Both the position numbers and the translations under genes were made by a program. The notes under the pieces are model-generated. The model was not told the DNA's origin. It saw nothing but the letters and a program-made list of their open reading frames with translations, and searched no databases. Of a stretch of 64,000 nt of DNA, positions 47,608-59,143 are shown one piece after another. Every line of letters starts with the position of its first letter. Position 1 is the stretch's first letter. The DNA comes from Psilocybe azurescens. Taxonomy: Eukaryota; Basidiomycota; Agaricomycetes; Agaricales; Agrocybaceae. Where the stretch lies: positions 186,001 to 250,000 of the forward strand of contig JAJIRX010000160.1 of NCBI GenBank assembly GCA_023853785.1, written 5' to 3'.

Positions 47608-50136
47608 ATGGAGTCCTCGCGGTCCTTCGATGAATCTTGTGTCCTGGTCATATACACAGGTGCCCACCACATCCTTAGTGTTCAAAGCGTATCACTGTGT
47701 GAAGCGTGCTGAAGGATATTAGGTGGAACGATTGGGATGCTCGTGGGCCAACAAGGATACGTGCCAGAACCGTATTTCCTGACAGAGACTTTGCGTAGCC
47801 AAACCAGATTCCATGATCCTCTACAAGATTCCTTGTTCTCGAATGCATCATCTGTCCAAGGGTTTAGAGAATGGAGCGGGAGATCTAGTCCGCAGCCTAT
47901 TGTAGAGCACGCAAACCCCACCTCTGAAGATCCGCTAGGAAGAACCTTACTGGTGCGGTCATCGCGCCCCATTGGCTATACAAACGCTCTCGACCCCAAT
48001 TCAAGCAATACGTTTTTTAAAAAATCAACCCAGATGCGTACAGATCTCTGAAAGTGTATATGAGGCACACCTTCCAACACTTGTTACACCACGAAGTAAG
48101 GTTCCCGGCCGAAATTTAAGCAAATCGATCCGTTATGCGATATTGGAAGTGTGTGCTTCATACTGTCAAGAAGTTTTGGTGACTCTTATCTACAAGGGCA
48201 TAGTGGAATCCCCTGCTTGATAGTAGCAATATGGACATCGACGGTAGCCCTTTTCTAGGAGAATTCAATCAGTTTTTGTGTGTTAATTTACTTTTTTCAA
48301 AGATTGGATACGCATTGCAACAGAGATAGAGCTGAACTATGCTTTTGATGCTTTTGTGGTACTACACGGCACAGACACCATGGCATATACGTCAAGTGCA
48401 CTCAGCTTCCTCTTAGAGGACCTGGGGAAAACGGTGGTGTGTGATATTTCCTGAGTTGCATGAATTCTGATTAATCTTCATTTACAAAGATTCTGACAGG
48501 TGCTCAAATCCCTTTGTCCCAACTACGAAACGATGCTGTCGATAATGTCATGGGTGCATTGACCATTGCCGGGCATTATATCATTCCAGGTCTGTCTGCA
48601 AGACGCGCATCATCGCTGCCTCGTTCTAAGCTCAATTTCAATTTGCAGAATGTTGCCTTTATTTCAATCACACTCTATTTAGAGGCAATCGAGTAACAAA
48701 GATGTCGTCCTATGATTTCGGAGCTTTTAACAGTCCTAACTTTCCACCCATTGTGAACGGTAAAATTCTAGTCTGCTTTTTTTTTCCCGAGGTATTCATA
48801 TACGAGCAATGCAGTGGGTATAGATATCGTGGTCAACTGGGCCGATGTTATACGGCAAACAAGCCTAAGGAAGTTTCGAGCTCATAAAAGTACGTTTTCC
48901 TGAATTATTCTTATCAATGGGAACATAACCTTGTCTGCCTAGAAATGAGTCCCCATGTTGGTGCGCATGAGGGGCCTATCTTAACTATGAATATTCTAAT
49001 TGTTTCAGATAGCCACGTTACGGCTTTTCCCTGGGATTTCGGGTCAAACCATAAGGGCTTTTTGTATGGCGCCTATTCGCGGGGTAGTACTAGAGACATT
49101 TGGTGCTGGGAATGCCCCCCAACGGGTAGATGTCATGAGAGCTCTTAAAGAAGCGTGCGATCGTGGTGTCGTCGTCGTCGCAATTTCTCAATGCGCCAAA
49201 GGCTCTGTTTCTGACGCCTACGAGACAGGGCGATCTCTATTAGACATTGGTGTCGTCCCGGGAAGCGACATGACACCGGAGGTATGAGCATTCTTTTAAA
49301 TATTCATTTACATCATTTACATCAGTTTTCTCTGTTCTCTCTCGTGTATCTTTACAGTGCGCACTGGCTAAATTAAGTTACCTTCTTTCAAAAACCGAAC
49401 TCTCAACGAAGGAAGTTCGTGACCTCATCGGGGAACCTCTTCGTGGAGAACTGACTCTCGCGTCAGGGGTCGTTCAGCAACATGCTGTTGATCAGAACCT
49501 GGATTGTATTCAGCAGCTTCTATCCCAATTCGTTCGCCTTACTCGCCCGCCGTCTGCGGTCCCTGTTGTCCGTGTTAGCGGTCCAGGCGCATCACAGAGC
49601 ACGGTCCAGGATGCAGCTGCACCGTGGTCGTGGACAGTAGCGGAGGCTGCAACAACAGAAGCTGTTTTATTCCCTTTTTTATTTCATCTCGCAGCAGCAA
49701 GAGATGACTTGGACAGCCTTGAATTCTGCTTAGCTGCTAACATAAACTCTACCAAAGACAAAAATACCAGGTGGAATTGTCAATTGTCTAGAAGCAGGTT
49801 CCGGAAGATCACCACTTCATGTGGCTTCGTTAAACGGAAATTCCAGGTCCGTCGAGTTACTGCTTCGTTCCGGCGCTCTCGTGCACCTCAGGGATTCTCT
49901 TGGCCACACAGCTCTATACCTAGTCAGTTCTTATCTTTGGTTTTTGTGTGCTTGACCTCACTTCATATCAGGCTGCCAGACAGGGTCACGAAGCTATCGT
50001 AGATATTCTGGTGCAAGCTGGTGCAACGTTGGCCGGTTCTGATTCGCATTTCGCTACGTATGTTGTCAAAGATGCGATCAAACCCAACGATGCAACTTCG
50101 TTGCGTATTTGGCTGAAAGCTGGATGGCACGCCTAA
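47608..50136 (+). CDS. Type I L-asparaginase with C-terminal ankyrin repeats
   Basis: Hydrolyses asparagine to aspartate and ammonia. Start MESSRSFDESCVLVIY; the catalytic Thr motif YTGGTIGM forms across the first intron, then YVPEPYFLTETLRSQTRFHD. The second active-site motif is VVLHGTDTMAYTSSALSFL; further blocks are LTGAQIPLSQLRNDAVDNVM, NRVTKMSSYDFGAF, LRLFPGISGQTIRAF and GVVLETFGAGNAPQRVDVM. A C-terminal ankyrin part follows (SGRSPLHVASLNGN, GHTALYLAARQGHEAIVDIL), as in animal ASPG-type enzymes. Two frame changes occur at mononucleotide runs: T6/A6 (48013-48024) and A5 (49760-49764). In both, one base too many would explain the shift. An intron is an alternative for the first. No signal peptide, so cytosolic. 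Confidence 0.9.
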
Positions 50137-50278
50137 AAATGTTCGAGATGCAAAAGTAACGTTCCAAAATGACGAAATAGCCTGCCGATGCTGCAACAGG
50201 TATAAACAGATTTTAATCCCCAAACCCAGAAAGATGCGTGGGCCAATACATACATAATGATACTTAGAACTGGCAACG

Positions 50279-52230
50279 TTATTCAACAATCCGGACCGAA
50301 TTGTCCGAGGATTCTTCATCGTCTTCATTTTGCGCATCCTTTCCTTCCCCACTTATATATTCATGTAATGTCCTCACAAAAAGAGAAAGCTGGTCCCTTT
50401 CAAATGTAAAGTTGTCGCCTAAGAATTCGAGTGATTCCCGAAATTCCTTAGATTCATTCTGAAGTTCCAGAGGAGTATAGAATACGGAAGGCACAAGATC
50501 GTCTTTGTTGGTAATGGGTTTCGGTGCGTCAGGACGAGGCTCGTACCCCAGGCGCAGATTAAAGTTGATACCTGGAAGAAAGAGGGTGAGTAATTATGAA
50601 CCCATATGAACTGAAGTAACGAGCACAACTTTTGGGGGAAGAATTGCTCTTGTTTACGACGTCTTTGTGGGTATAGCAACAGTTCAGGATCCACTCCTCC
50701 AAGTCAAGGTATTTTCCGTTTTGCATTCTCATGTTAGGCACTATGACGTTAGTGAGGTCCTCATAAAATGTGATAATCTGGGCGTATTTCGGATCCTGAC
50801 TATGAGCGAGGACACCTGCCGTTCGAGGTCGTGAAGAAGAGGGAGGTGGTGCGCGTGCATTCAGCTCCTGATTTCGCCGGACTTCTTCTTTTAGTTCAAG
50901 TCCCATGATTCTTTCTAGCAAAAAAAAGGAAGATGAGGCTCAAGTTTAACAATTGGAAGCAGAAAATGCACGAACTATCCTCCTTCAGTGCTTCGATTTC
51001 TTTCTGTTGCTCTTTGAGATGTTGATCTCGTTCTTGAATAGCCTCTCGGTATTTCTTGAGTTGTTCCTGAAGAACATACATCTCACTGTTGGCTTCATCC
51101 CTAGTAAGAAGCTCAAACGCCGATTTCTTGCCAGATTTAAGTACAGGGTCCCTCTTCGCGAGTTGAGCAGTGAGGTCTGCCAAAAGTGTGTCCTTCGCTA
51201 CAATTCAGTTAGTATCAGAGACCTGACACACAGAAAGAGGAAATGATAATATCGACCTTCCATGAGTGCTTGATGGTGAGTTTCCATACGTTCCATCAAT
51301 TGTTCGGGCTCCGTCTTGCGCACTTGGCATAGCTCGTCCAACTGTCTTGTTAATTCTTTTAAATTATCTTGCGCCTGTGAGGAGCAATCAGAGATATCTT
51401 GATATAGGTACGTCCTTCTTGACGTACCTGCTGCAACTGCCTTTCCAATCGTGCAATATGCTCGTCCTTCTTTTGATTGCGAGGTGGAGGATGTTGCACC
51501 TTTGCAGGCTTCACTGTCCTTCCAGATCGTCCGAGATTGACGGGCACCACAACTGCAGGTTGCTCATCAGCAACATCTTGTCCCTCGTTTTCAACCTCCA
51601 TCTCATCAACAAGGATGTCAATAAGATCAGTATCCATTGGTTCCACTTCCTGTCGGGAAGACTTTTTGGGAACTGGGGTAGCCTTTTGCTTGCCTTTACC
51701 CTTGGTCAAGGCAGCTGTATTGGTCTTTGTGCTCCCATTGACAGTGCTAGAAAGGGCCTTTCCGGCACGGGGGCTGGTTTCTTAGAACCGGCGCGCACCT
51801 TAATCACTGAGGGCTCGATGACCTCCTCTACTTCCCTCGATACCACTTTCCTCACTAACGACTGCAACCGCCTCTCCTTCTGACATATCTTCATCGCCCA
51901 CTTGGGTTGCCAGTCGCCCGCGTTCGCCTTGACCAAATGGCCTCAAAACGATCTCCTCCACTTCATCATTGTCGGACTGCCCATCGTGTGTAGCGGTTAC
52001 TCCTTTCTTCCGTTTGTTCAACGTAGCATTATTGATAGCTCTCGATGGTCCTGCTTCGGCGCGACTGTGGTTGCCGCCACTGGGCTTAACTGTGTTCTGT
52101 GCAATCTTCTTCCTTGGAATATTCGGTGTGTTTGACTGAAGAACGCCTAGGTAATAGTTAGCTTTACATCTTCAGGTGCACCAAGCTCTAGAGAATCACC
52201 GAACTCATCATCATCAGACTCGACGGACAT
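50279..52230 (-). CDS. CSM1: Monopolin-complex protein Csm1/Pcs1
   Basis: Csm1/Pcs1 cross-links kinetochore attachments at meiosis I in budding yeast and prevents merotelic attachment in fission yeast. Start MSVESDDDEFGDSLELGAPE, followed by a long charged, disordered region. Then a coiled coil: HIARLERQLQQ, AQDNLKELTRQLDELCQVRK, EQLKKYREAIQERDQHLKEQ. The globular C-terminal Csm1 domain carries KYAQIITFYEDLTNVIVPNM, YLDLEEWILNCCYT, INFNLRLGYEP, VFYTPLELQNESKEFRESLE, FLGDNFTFERDQLSLFVRT and an acidic tail. In the disordered part one C appears missing in the coding-strand C5 run (plus G5, 51769-51773), and one base appears extra near 51834-51836. About 550 residues. Confidence 0.87.
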
Positions 52231-52997
52231 GGTGGACATTTGGTGAGTGACAAAAACGACCGTGACGAGTTGGCGACGCGGGAGCACGTGCAAGTATGGA
52301 CGCGTTGTTGATTGATTGCGGTAAGATTGTAGCCTCGTTCAGTTGTCACCGGCACCATTCATACCCTCAGTCGTTATGTTTGTATTATGAGTTCAAATTT
52401 GGTTTACTGCTGACTACTCCTACATAAAAGAAAGCACAGGTTTGAAAGAAGATAATAATAAAATTCAACAGATAGCCTGAAATATAAACCAATCCAAAAC
52501 TTGAAAGAGTGGAAGGGGCCATCTACTGAATAAAAGCCCGTTTGGTAAGTTCACAAGACTATTCTAGAATTGGCGATGCATAAGAGTTCGCCTTTAAGCG
52601 ACATCAAAAACTTTGTCACAGTTGCAAACGAAAAACAGGACAAATAAAACAAGCGATGTAGGGTGATAGTACAAGATGATTTACGGTATGAATAGGACGT
52701 GCTTTATATGTAATGGATGTGAAACAAGGATATGATATGGACAATGATGATGATGATGATGATGAACGAGACATGCTGGATAAGGGGAAAGTGTCGCCAC
52801 GAAGTGCATTTGACCTGCCCTTGTATTGGAGAGATTGCGCAGAAAGTACTGTCCAAGTACTGGAAAGAATTCGAATTGGAAGAGTGACTGAAGAGGAAGT
52901 TGGCCCATCAAGGAAATGAAATAACAGGCAAAGATATTTCCAGTAAGCAGACTGGCGAAGGCAAGCAGAACAGTCTGAAAAATATGTTGGTCATTGT
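52231..52997. other. Intergenic with short trinucleotide repeat
   Basis: About 770 bases between Csm1/Pcs1 and the arrestin-like gene. It contains the Csm1/Pcs1 promoter and the arrestin-like 3' flank. A plus-strand frame over the repeat (52713-52919) is driven by the GAT/ATG repeat and is not credible. Confidence 0.45.
52744..52764. repeat. (ATG)7 microsatellite
   Basis: Seven perfect ATG units in a row, in the 3' flank of the arrestin-like gene. A candidate length-polymorphic marker. Confidence 0.9.
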
Positions 52998-54807
52998 TCA
53001 TGGTCGCGTGGGTCGTCGAAGAGACTGCAATGCATCCACATTGCGCATAAGAAGGGCAGTCTGTGCCTTCTCGCTATTGTCGTCGAGTCCATTGTGATAG
53101 GCATTTATATTTGCCATGTTGAAGCATTCGGCCACCAAAGGAGAATCAGCAGGCTCTGTGGGAGACGTTTGTGATGAGGTAGTTTGCAATCGAGGTGTGT
53201 AGAGGGGAAGAGGTATTGAATAATCAATCTTGCGGTCGCCATTGGAATCGTATAACTGTGAATAGGCGGGCAAGGACACCGCTCCCACCTCGTTTGATGC
53301 CGATGAAGCTTGCTGGGAAGCTGGAAAATTCCCGAGACACCGGATTACAGTAACAGGCGCATTCGAGGCCACATGGCCGAATGTTATGGGTATCCTGAAG
53401 CTTAGCCTCTCTGTTCCGACCTTGCTATCCTCGCCTTCCATACCATACGTACAGGTCAAAGAAACCAAGGCCTCGTGTACGACACTGTATAGGGGACCAT
53501 GGGAAGTCGGTCTTATGTTCTTCGCGCCCGCCCATTCAGAAGTCTCGTAATCGTCTCGACTGAAAGTGGTATTTTCATGTGTGAATGGAACGGTGGTATC
53601 CATGGTATACCACGTGGGGGAGTATCTTTGAGGGAGTCGTTGGCGAAAACATAATTATCAGACGCAAGTTGGTACCGGCCAGATTCTTCGCTGGGAAGGA
53701 GGGAGAAAGTGCGGAAGACCGATTCTGAGAATTCGGAGGAGACATAAAGACCAACGTCATAGACCGAGCTGATAGGGTGTGATTCTCGCAATGGTAAATT
53801 AGGAGGTTGCATGTCCTGCGGTGGTAGCGGGTACCTTGCAAGATATGTAGATAAAGGCCGGTACCTATAAAAGTGAGGGAAATCAGAAAGAGAGAGATGG
53901 GTCGATATAAGGCGGCTATCGTACCTGCACTTTTCCTGTTGGGTGATGTCAACGTGAACCTCTGTCAATTGGATCCGCTTGCAGTGCTCTTCTCCCAGGT
54001 CTTTCGTGCGGAGACGTAGAGTCAAGGGTAATATATCGCTCCTAACGTCAACGTACTCTGGTACTGATGCCAGAACCTGGATCTTTGAGAGAACATCTGC
54101 GGGAATCCTTCCTTCATCCGATTGCTCCTTTGGAGAAGCTGTAGAGTTGACCAGATAGTTCAATGTCGTCAATTCGGCGATTTCAGTCTTTGGCGCTGAG
54201 ATAAACCGGCGGAGTGTGATAGGCTTTTTCGCCTCTGCATACTTGACGCGACTTCGAAACGGGGCACAGAGTGTTGAAAATCCCCAGGAGTTATTCTGTT
54301 CTTCTTCAATATTAGTGAACTTTGCCGTTGCATACAGAGTATATCGGGTTCCAATCTCTTCGATACCGATGGTCGTAGAGGCAGGGAGCCAACCGGAAAT
54401 AGGCAGGTCGAAAATAACATTCCAAACACCTAATCAGACAATGTTGAGATATTACGCTTGCCACTTAATTTGCGCAATTAATTAAACTTACACGGTTCTG
54501 AGGAATCCTCATGCCCCTCATTCGACAACTCGATGGAAACAGAAGGGGCTAATTCACGAGTAACCGAACACAGACGCAAAGATGAATACCCAGTATTTGG
54601 GGTGAATATTTCCGACTGGCCCTCGAATGTGAGGGTAAGCGATTGGAGGAGAAGACGAGCTGTCCGTCGAGATTCAAAGAGAGAGAAAGGCGACGAGATG
54701 GCTATTGAGAGATGCCCCGACAGAGAATATGCAGAACTAGATGCAACTAAGATGAGTGGCTCCAACACAAGAGGTAACAAGAGCTTGCCTTGGATCGGAT
54801 GGGCCAT
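52998..54807 (-). CDS. Arrestin-like protein
   Basis: Product begins MAHPIQGKLLLPLVLEPLIL; beta-strand-rich sequence follows: SSSAYSLSGHLSIAISSPFS, ARLLLQSLTLTFEGQSE, GVWNVIFDLPISGWLPAST, GTRYTLYATAKFTNIEEEQ. The second half has VLASVPEYVDVRSDILPLTL, RIQLTEVHVDITQQEKCR, RFSLLP-type strands and SVVHEALVSLTCTYG. This matches the two-lobed arrestin-like fold of fungal proteins, in which alpha-arrestins recruit ubiquitin ligases to transporters. I saw no clear PPxY motif, so the adaptor role is open. One base is missing in the coding C5 run (plus G5, 53616-53620), between DTPP and TWYTMDTTVPF. Ends ...LRRPTRP. An ATG further upstream (to 54903) is possible but less conserved-looking. Confidence 0.7.
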
Positions 54808-55123
54808 ACATATGAAGATCAGGGGATGAGGGATGTATTGTGAGGACCATAGACATGATGGAGAGGAGAAGAGGGATAATAGAGGAGAGTGGAGAACAGA
54901 CAAGACGGACTGTTATGACAGGGAGAACAAGAGAGGACGTGCATTATAACAAAAGAAATGAGACAAGATATATTGTCTCCAAAAGGTAAATCGAAAGCAA
55001 ACACCTCCTTTGTTCTTACGTCATAAGTTTTTGCTGACATAATCAATGGGGACAGAACAAGGTTGTCATTGTTCTGAGTCGGTCCTATGTAGGCCCGCAG
55101 TTAAGAAAACACAACAACTCTAC
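54808..55123. promoter_or_regulatory. Promoter region of the arrestin-like gene
   Basis: About 315 bases, purine-rich on the plus strand (pyrimidine-rich in the direction of transcription), between the BRX1 stop and the arrestin-like ATG. No separate gene. Confidence 0.45.
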
Positions 55124-56286
55124 TTACGCGAACACTTTCGACACCGCTAGCTCATCCTCCTCGCGTCTCCTCATTTCTCTTCGTCTTTGTGTTTCTGCTT
55201 CAGCGTCTTTCCTTGTGTTGTATTTCCCTCCCTTTTCTCTCTTTAGTGCCATACGCGTCGCAGCAGGCGATACAAATTCTGTTTCAATTGCCACCATCAG
55301 CCTTTGAGATTAATGAAATAATGGGATCGACAAAAGCTTACCAGGATTCGAGAACACCGTTGCACCTCCAAACGCCCCTTCGAAGATGCGAATGGGGGTA
55401 AGCACGAAACGCGGTCCGATTTCCACCAGTGTAGTTTGTGAGGGGCCATTCGGTTGCAGTGGGTCCTTTTCCATTATCTATCCAAACGTGGAGAGGAACA
55501 CTCGAACGTCAGAACCGTTCCCTGAATTAGAACCTTGATTTCTGTTTCTCACCTGGAAATTACGGAACCAAATTTTCGAATCGAGAATCGAGAATGTCAA
55601 AATGTGATCAATGAATGGTTTTGACCGCCTCGATGTTGATGGTACTCCAAAAATCTGATTCAATAACAATCAGCAAGAAACAACTAAATGTCACCGTCGA
55701 TTCAGCACACACCTGAGTAAATACCTCCTTCGTCAACTTCCCCCACTCGCTGTCATCGAATGCTTTGTCAAAGCTGAGGAGACCTCTGCTCCCCTTTAGG
55801 CAGTTTCCCGTCATTTTCAGTTCGTCCATAGTGTGCACGTTCTGGACATGGAGCTTGATGCTAGGTCCATTTGGCGTCTTTGCTGCCCACATGTACAAAT
55901 CCTCGTGCCGCCGCGCCTCGAAGTACAAGGTGTTATTGCAATTGTTCAGATCAGCGAGTTCAGGTAAAAGGTTGAGTTGTGATTTTGAATCGAGTTTTGA
56001 GTCTACGTCGTACCCTTGCTTAGTGCTCTAATGGTTATGGAGACGAAGACGACCGACATACCTTTTTAACATGAGGTAAAAGTGCTTCGAGATCATTCAT
56101 AAGGTGTCTCATCCTATGAGTAATTCCTCTTGAAGAGAGCAACAGCACTCGTTGCTTGTTCTTTATCCTCACGGGCTGAATTTCAGCAGCCTCGTCGACC
56201 TCCATCTCGTCTGCCCTCCGTTTACCCTTGCCCTTGATGTCGGTTTTCGACGCATTAGCCTTCTGTGCCTTTATTACGGAGGCCAT
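55124..56286 (-). CDS. BRX1: Ribosome biogenesis protein BRX1 (Brix domain)
   Basis: Nucleolar 60S assembly factor. The start MASVIKAQKANASKTDIKG is lysine-rich. The Brix domain opens with RVLLLSSRGITHRMRHLMND and LEALLPHVKK, then DSKFDSKSQLNLLPELADLN, CNNTLYFEARRHEDLYMW, AKTPNGPSIKLHVQNVHTMD and ELKMTGNCLKGSRGLLSFDK. It continues IFGVPSTSRRSKPFIDHILT, FSILDSKIWFRNFQ, TLVEIGPRFVLTPIRIFEG, GGATVFSNPEFVSPAATRMA and a basic/acidic helical tail (RREEMRRREEDELAVSKVFA). All introns are in phase and no frame correction is needed. About 290 residues, as expected. Confidence 0.95.
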
Positions 56287-56559
56287 TTTTGAATATGCGA
56301 TATCTTTGTGAAGGATGGTCAATGTTGAAGCAATAATTAGCAAGTCTTCAAATTTTTGTGGTTTACGTAATTCGATTAAAGGAGATGTTGAACACTCCGA
56401 CCTAACTTGGACGTAACTTGTTTTGTCGACATCGAATTTTGGTCAAGATTTAGCAAACAAGATATAGTGGATGTAGAGTTAAACAAACACGAGCAGATGT
56501 GTACACTTCTTTCCACTATCTAGGTATCTTCAACAATAAATTTTTCTGTTGAACTTACA

Positions 56560-57160
56560 TGAGGCATATCATTAGGAGAAGGATGGCCGTCATGGAAAAA
56601 CAGCAAAGGAAAACCTAACGTATGCAACGAGCGAACAAGTGGAAGATTGGATAACGGCATAGCTTGGGCATGGTGGTTGTTAGTTAGGACGTAGTCGACG
56701 CAGACACTTGCCTTTCAACTAACTTCTCAGCGAGATTCGCATCCAGCAGCAGCAACTGAACAGTAGGTATCGTGTACTAAGTATGGTTCACCCATTTCCT
56801 CAAGGCTCAAGCGACATCTAGGTGTTCCGGGGCGCATTCAGGCAGAAGTTGACACCATAGGGATGACATAAAACCTGGCCCAACTGTGCAAGACGGACAA
56901 CCTAGAAAGATGAAACCAGTCTAAAAGAGTGTAACGAAAACGGCGTCACAGTGTAGGAGAGAGAAATAACTAAACAGATTGAATTGTTGAGATATAGTAC
57001 AAGGAGAACCAACTACGCACCCCCTTGACGTGTAGTTGGCTTGAAGAACATAGGACGAAAGGATGTGAAGGATGCCGAGAAGAAATGTGGGAATTTCTGG
57101 GAGAGCAGGGTCTGGGAAAACTATGAGGCAAGGAAAGGGGGTTGACAACAAAAAGAGTAA
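56560..57160 (-). other. Uncertain locus with possible coding exons
   Basis: Between BRX1 and the KH-protein gene (56287-57347), minus-strand segments look coding but belong to no family I recognise. They include PEIPTFLLGILHILSSYVLQ (about 57120-57030), SSLWCQLLPECAPEHLD (about 56870-56825), YTIPTVQLLLLDANLAEKLV (about 56780-56720) and LPLVRSLHTLGFPLLFFHDG (about 56650-56590). The last ends at a good donor (GTAAGT near 56570). Joining them needs a 40-nt intron, a GC-AG intron (donor near 56712) and one extra base at a G5 run, so the model is fragile. It may be a real unknown gene, a degraded one, or chance open frames. The rest of the interval shows nothing. Confidence 0.25.
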
Positions 57161-57347
57161 ATTTGTGTATCGAGAGTGATCAAAAACAAGAAACGTAGAG
57201 CGAATCAGGATGGATGGAGGATTGCCGTATGATACGCGAACAAGGAGACAAGAAAAATGACAGTGACGGCTTCTGATAGGTATGGCGAGGCGGTGCCGTT
57301 GAAGTGTTCATTTAGAAAGGTGTGCTAATCAATATCGCTCTAGGCAA

Positions 57348-58817
57348 TTAACTCTGACTTGTTGTCGCACGAAGCTGCTTCTGCTTCTCCTGCTCTAATC
57401 GCTAATGGGAAACGCTTTTGAGTCAAGTAATAACGATAAGTTCTAACGAAACTTACGTGATAGAGAAGCTGAACAGCCATTTGGATATTAGCTGGCTGAC
57501 CAGTAATAACTACCAATCTCTCCCCTTCTTGGCCGACAGGCGCAGGACCGCCATTTAAGCCTTGCCCCACCGCGCCAGGTTCCATGATTTTGATCTGGCT
57601 GGCACTCATGTGTCGGATCTCGTTGATTTTGCTTCCTCCTTTTCCAATAATACAGCCCACTAGATCATTTGGGATGTAAATTTGCTGGGTCTGCAGTTGT
57701 TGAGGGGGATTATGGGTTGCAAAATTTGAGCCAGGATTGTACCCTCCCTGCGGAACATATGAGGAACCCCCTGGGACGCTACCACCGCCTCCGCCGCCAG
57801 AGCGTGCGTTGCTACGTGAATTATTTGTAGGGCGATAGCTAGAATTAGAATTGGCGTATGAGGGCATTTTTTCTTGTGCTTCGATAAGAATATTTCCGAT
57901 ATAGTACGTTGCTATATGGATTGCATCTGCGACCCCAGCTACGCTGAGAACTCTCTGTGGATCGCATCAATATCAATTGGATAGTCACGAATAACTACCT
58001 AAAACAAACCTCAGTTGATCCAGGCAACATCCCTTCACTGGCGTTCAGTCTAGCACCACTAGCATCCTGTATTTCCTTGATTTTGGAGCCTTGTTTACCA
58101 ATTACAGACCCCATACGTGAGTTGGGGATCATGAATTTGATAGTGACAGCCCGGCTTCCAGGAACCGATGGCACATCAAACGGTTCATCATTAATCCTAC
58201 GGACGATGAGTCCAAAAGCCTTGAATGTGCGGAAGATAAATGAGTACAGAGGGGAAATAAGGATGAGAGGACTAGGAAAATAACCTTTGAGACTGCGTCG
58301 AGGGGCCCACTGACGTTGAGAATGCGTTCAGGGTTACCTGGAATACTCTCTGAAACCATGACTCGAGCGCCGCTCTTCTCGCGGATTTCATTGACATGGG
58401 ACCCGCCTTTGCCAATGATGATGGAAGCATCTTGTGTAACAATGAGACAACGCATGTGGATATTGGCAGAGGGGGCCGCCGAAGTGGTGGACGAAGAAGG
58501 TTCGCCAGTCGTCGTCGCCGAGTCCTTGTTGTCGCCAGAAGGCCCTAACAGAACCTTATGGTCATCCTTTTGACGTCGTTGCGACTTGAATTGGGTGTAG
58601 ATGAGTTAGTGTCGTTCGCCTGTTTCGTACTGGTGGCCAATCCAGCGTCGGCCATATTGATATCCAAGGCGGTCGAAGGCTGGGAAACGGGGCCCGTGGT
58701 GTTGGCCGATGAGCCATCCACGGCGGTTGCGCCCGTGTTGGCACGCTTGAAGGTTTTCTGCTGCTCGTTATCTGAGGGTGAGCGCGACCTCTTGCGGTTG
58801 GATTCAGCGTCTGGCAT
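57348..58817 (-). CDS. Triple KH-domain RNA-binding protein (PCBP/Hek2-Rnc1 type)
   Basis: Poly(C)-binding-type proteins control mRNA stability, localisation and translation. A disordered N-terminus (MPDAESNRKRSRSPSDNEQQ) precedes KH1 (IVTQDASIIIGKGGSHVNEI), KH2 (IPNSRMGSVIGKQGSKIKEI) and, after a Gly/Ser/Asn-rich linker, KH3 (IPNDLVGCIIGKGGSKINEI). Each has an intact GxxG loop (GKGG, GKQG, GKGG). The C-terminus is the Gln/Lys helix RLEQEKQKQLRATTSQS, reached through a terminal intron; I used this end rather than the unspliced frame. A missing base in the coding A4 run (plus T4, 58568-58571) joins NDVK to DDHKVLLGPSG. About 375 residues. Yeast counterparts would be Pbp2/Hek2; fission yeast Rnc1. 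Confidence 0.92.
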
Positions 58818-59143
58818 GGTCGTAATTCAGTTCAGTTCAACGGTTCTTTTCGTTAGCTCTGGGTTTTCTCAAGGGATTTGGATTGGGTTTGGGGTGCGAT
58901 GCCAAGGGATGGAGGTGACTTGGAGGTGGTATGGTCTGATGGAGATGGCAGGGAGGGATGTGAGGGGAATGCGAGGAAGGATGTTGGGAGCATTATGAAG
59001 CTGACTGTACATACCTCAGACGAGAAAGAAACGACGGCGCTGGTAAAATGTTGATGTCAAATCGGAAAAGACTGCTATGGCTCGTTCCACAACCAGAATT
59101 CTGTCCCCTAAATAAGGTTACAAACACATGTATACAACTTAAT
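58818..59143. promoter_or_regulatory. KH-protein promoter / deaminase 3' flank
   Basis: About 325 bases between two minus-strand genes. The side next to 58817 is G-rich on the plus strand, i.e. C/T-rich in the sense direction, as is common upstream of start codons in this window. Confidence 0.45.

Noticed and set aside
52713..52919. Frame with an Asp run over the ATG repeat
   Set aside because: The acidic run is produced by the trinucleotide repeat; the frame lies in the 3' flank of the arrestin-like gene.
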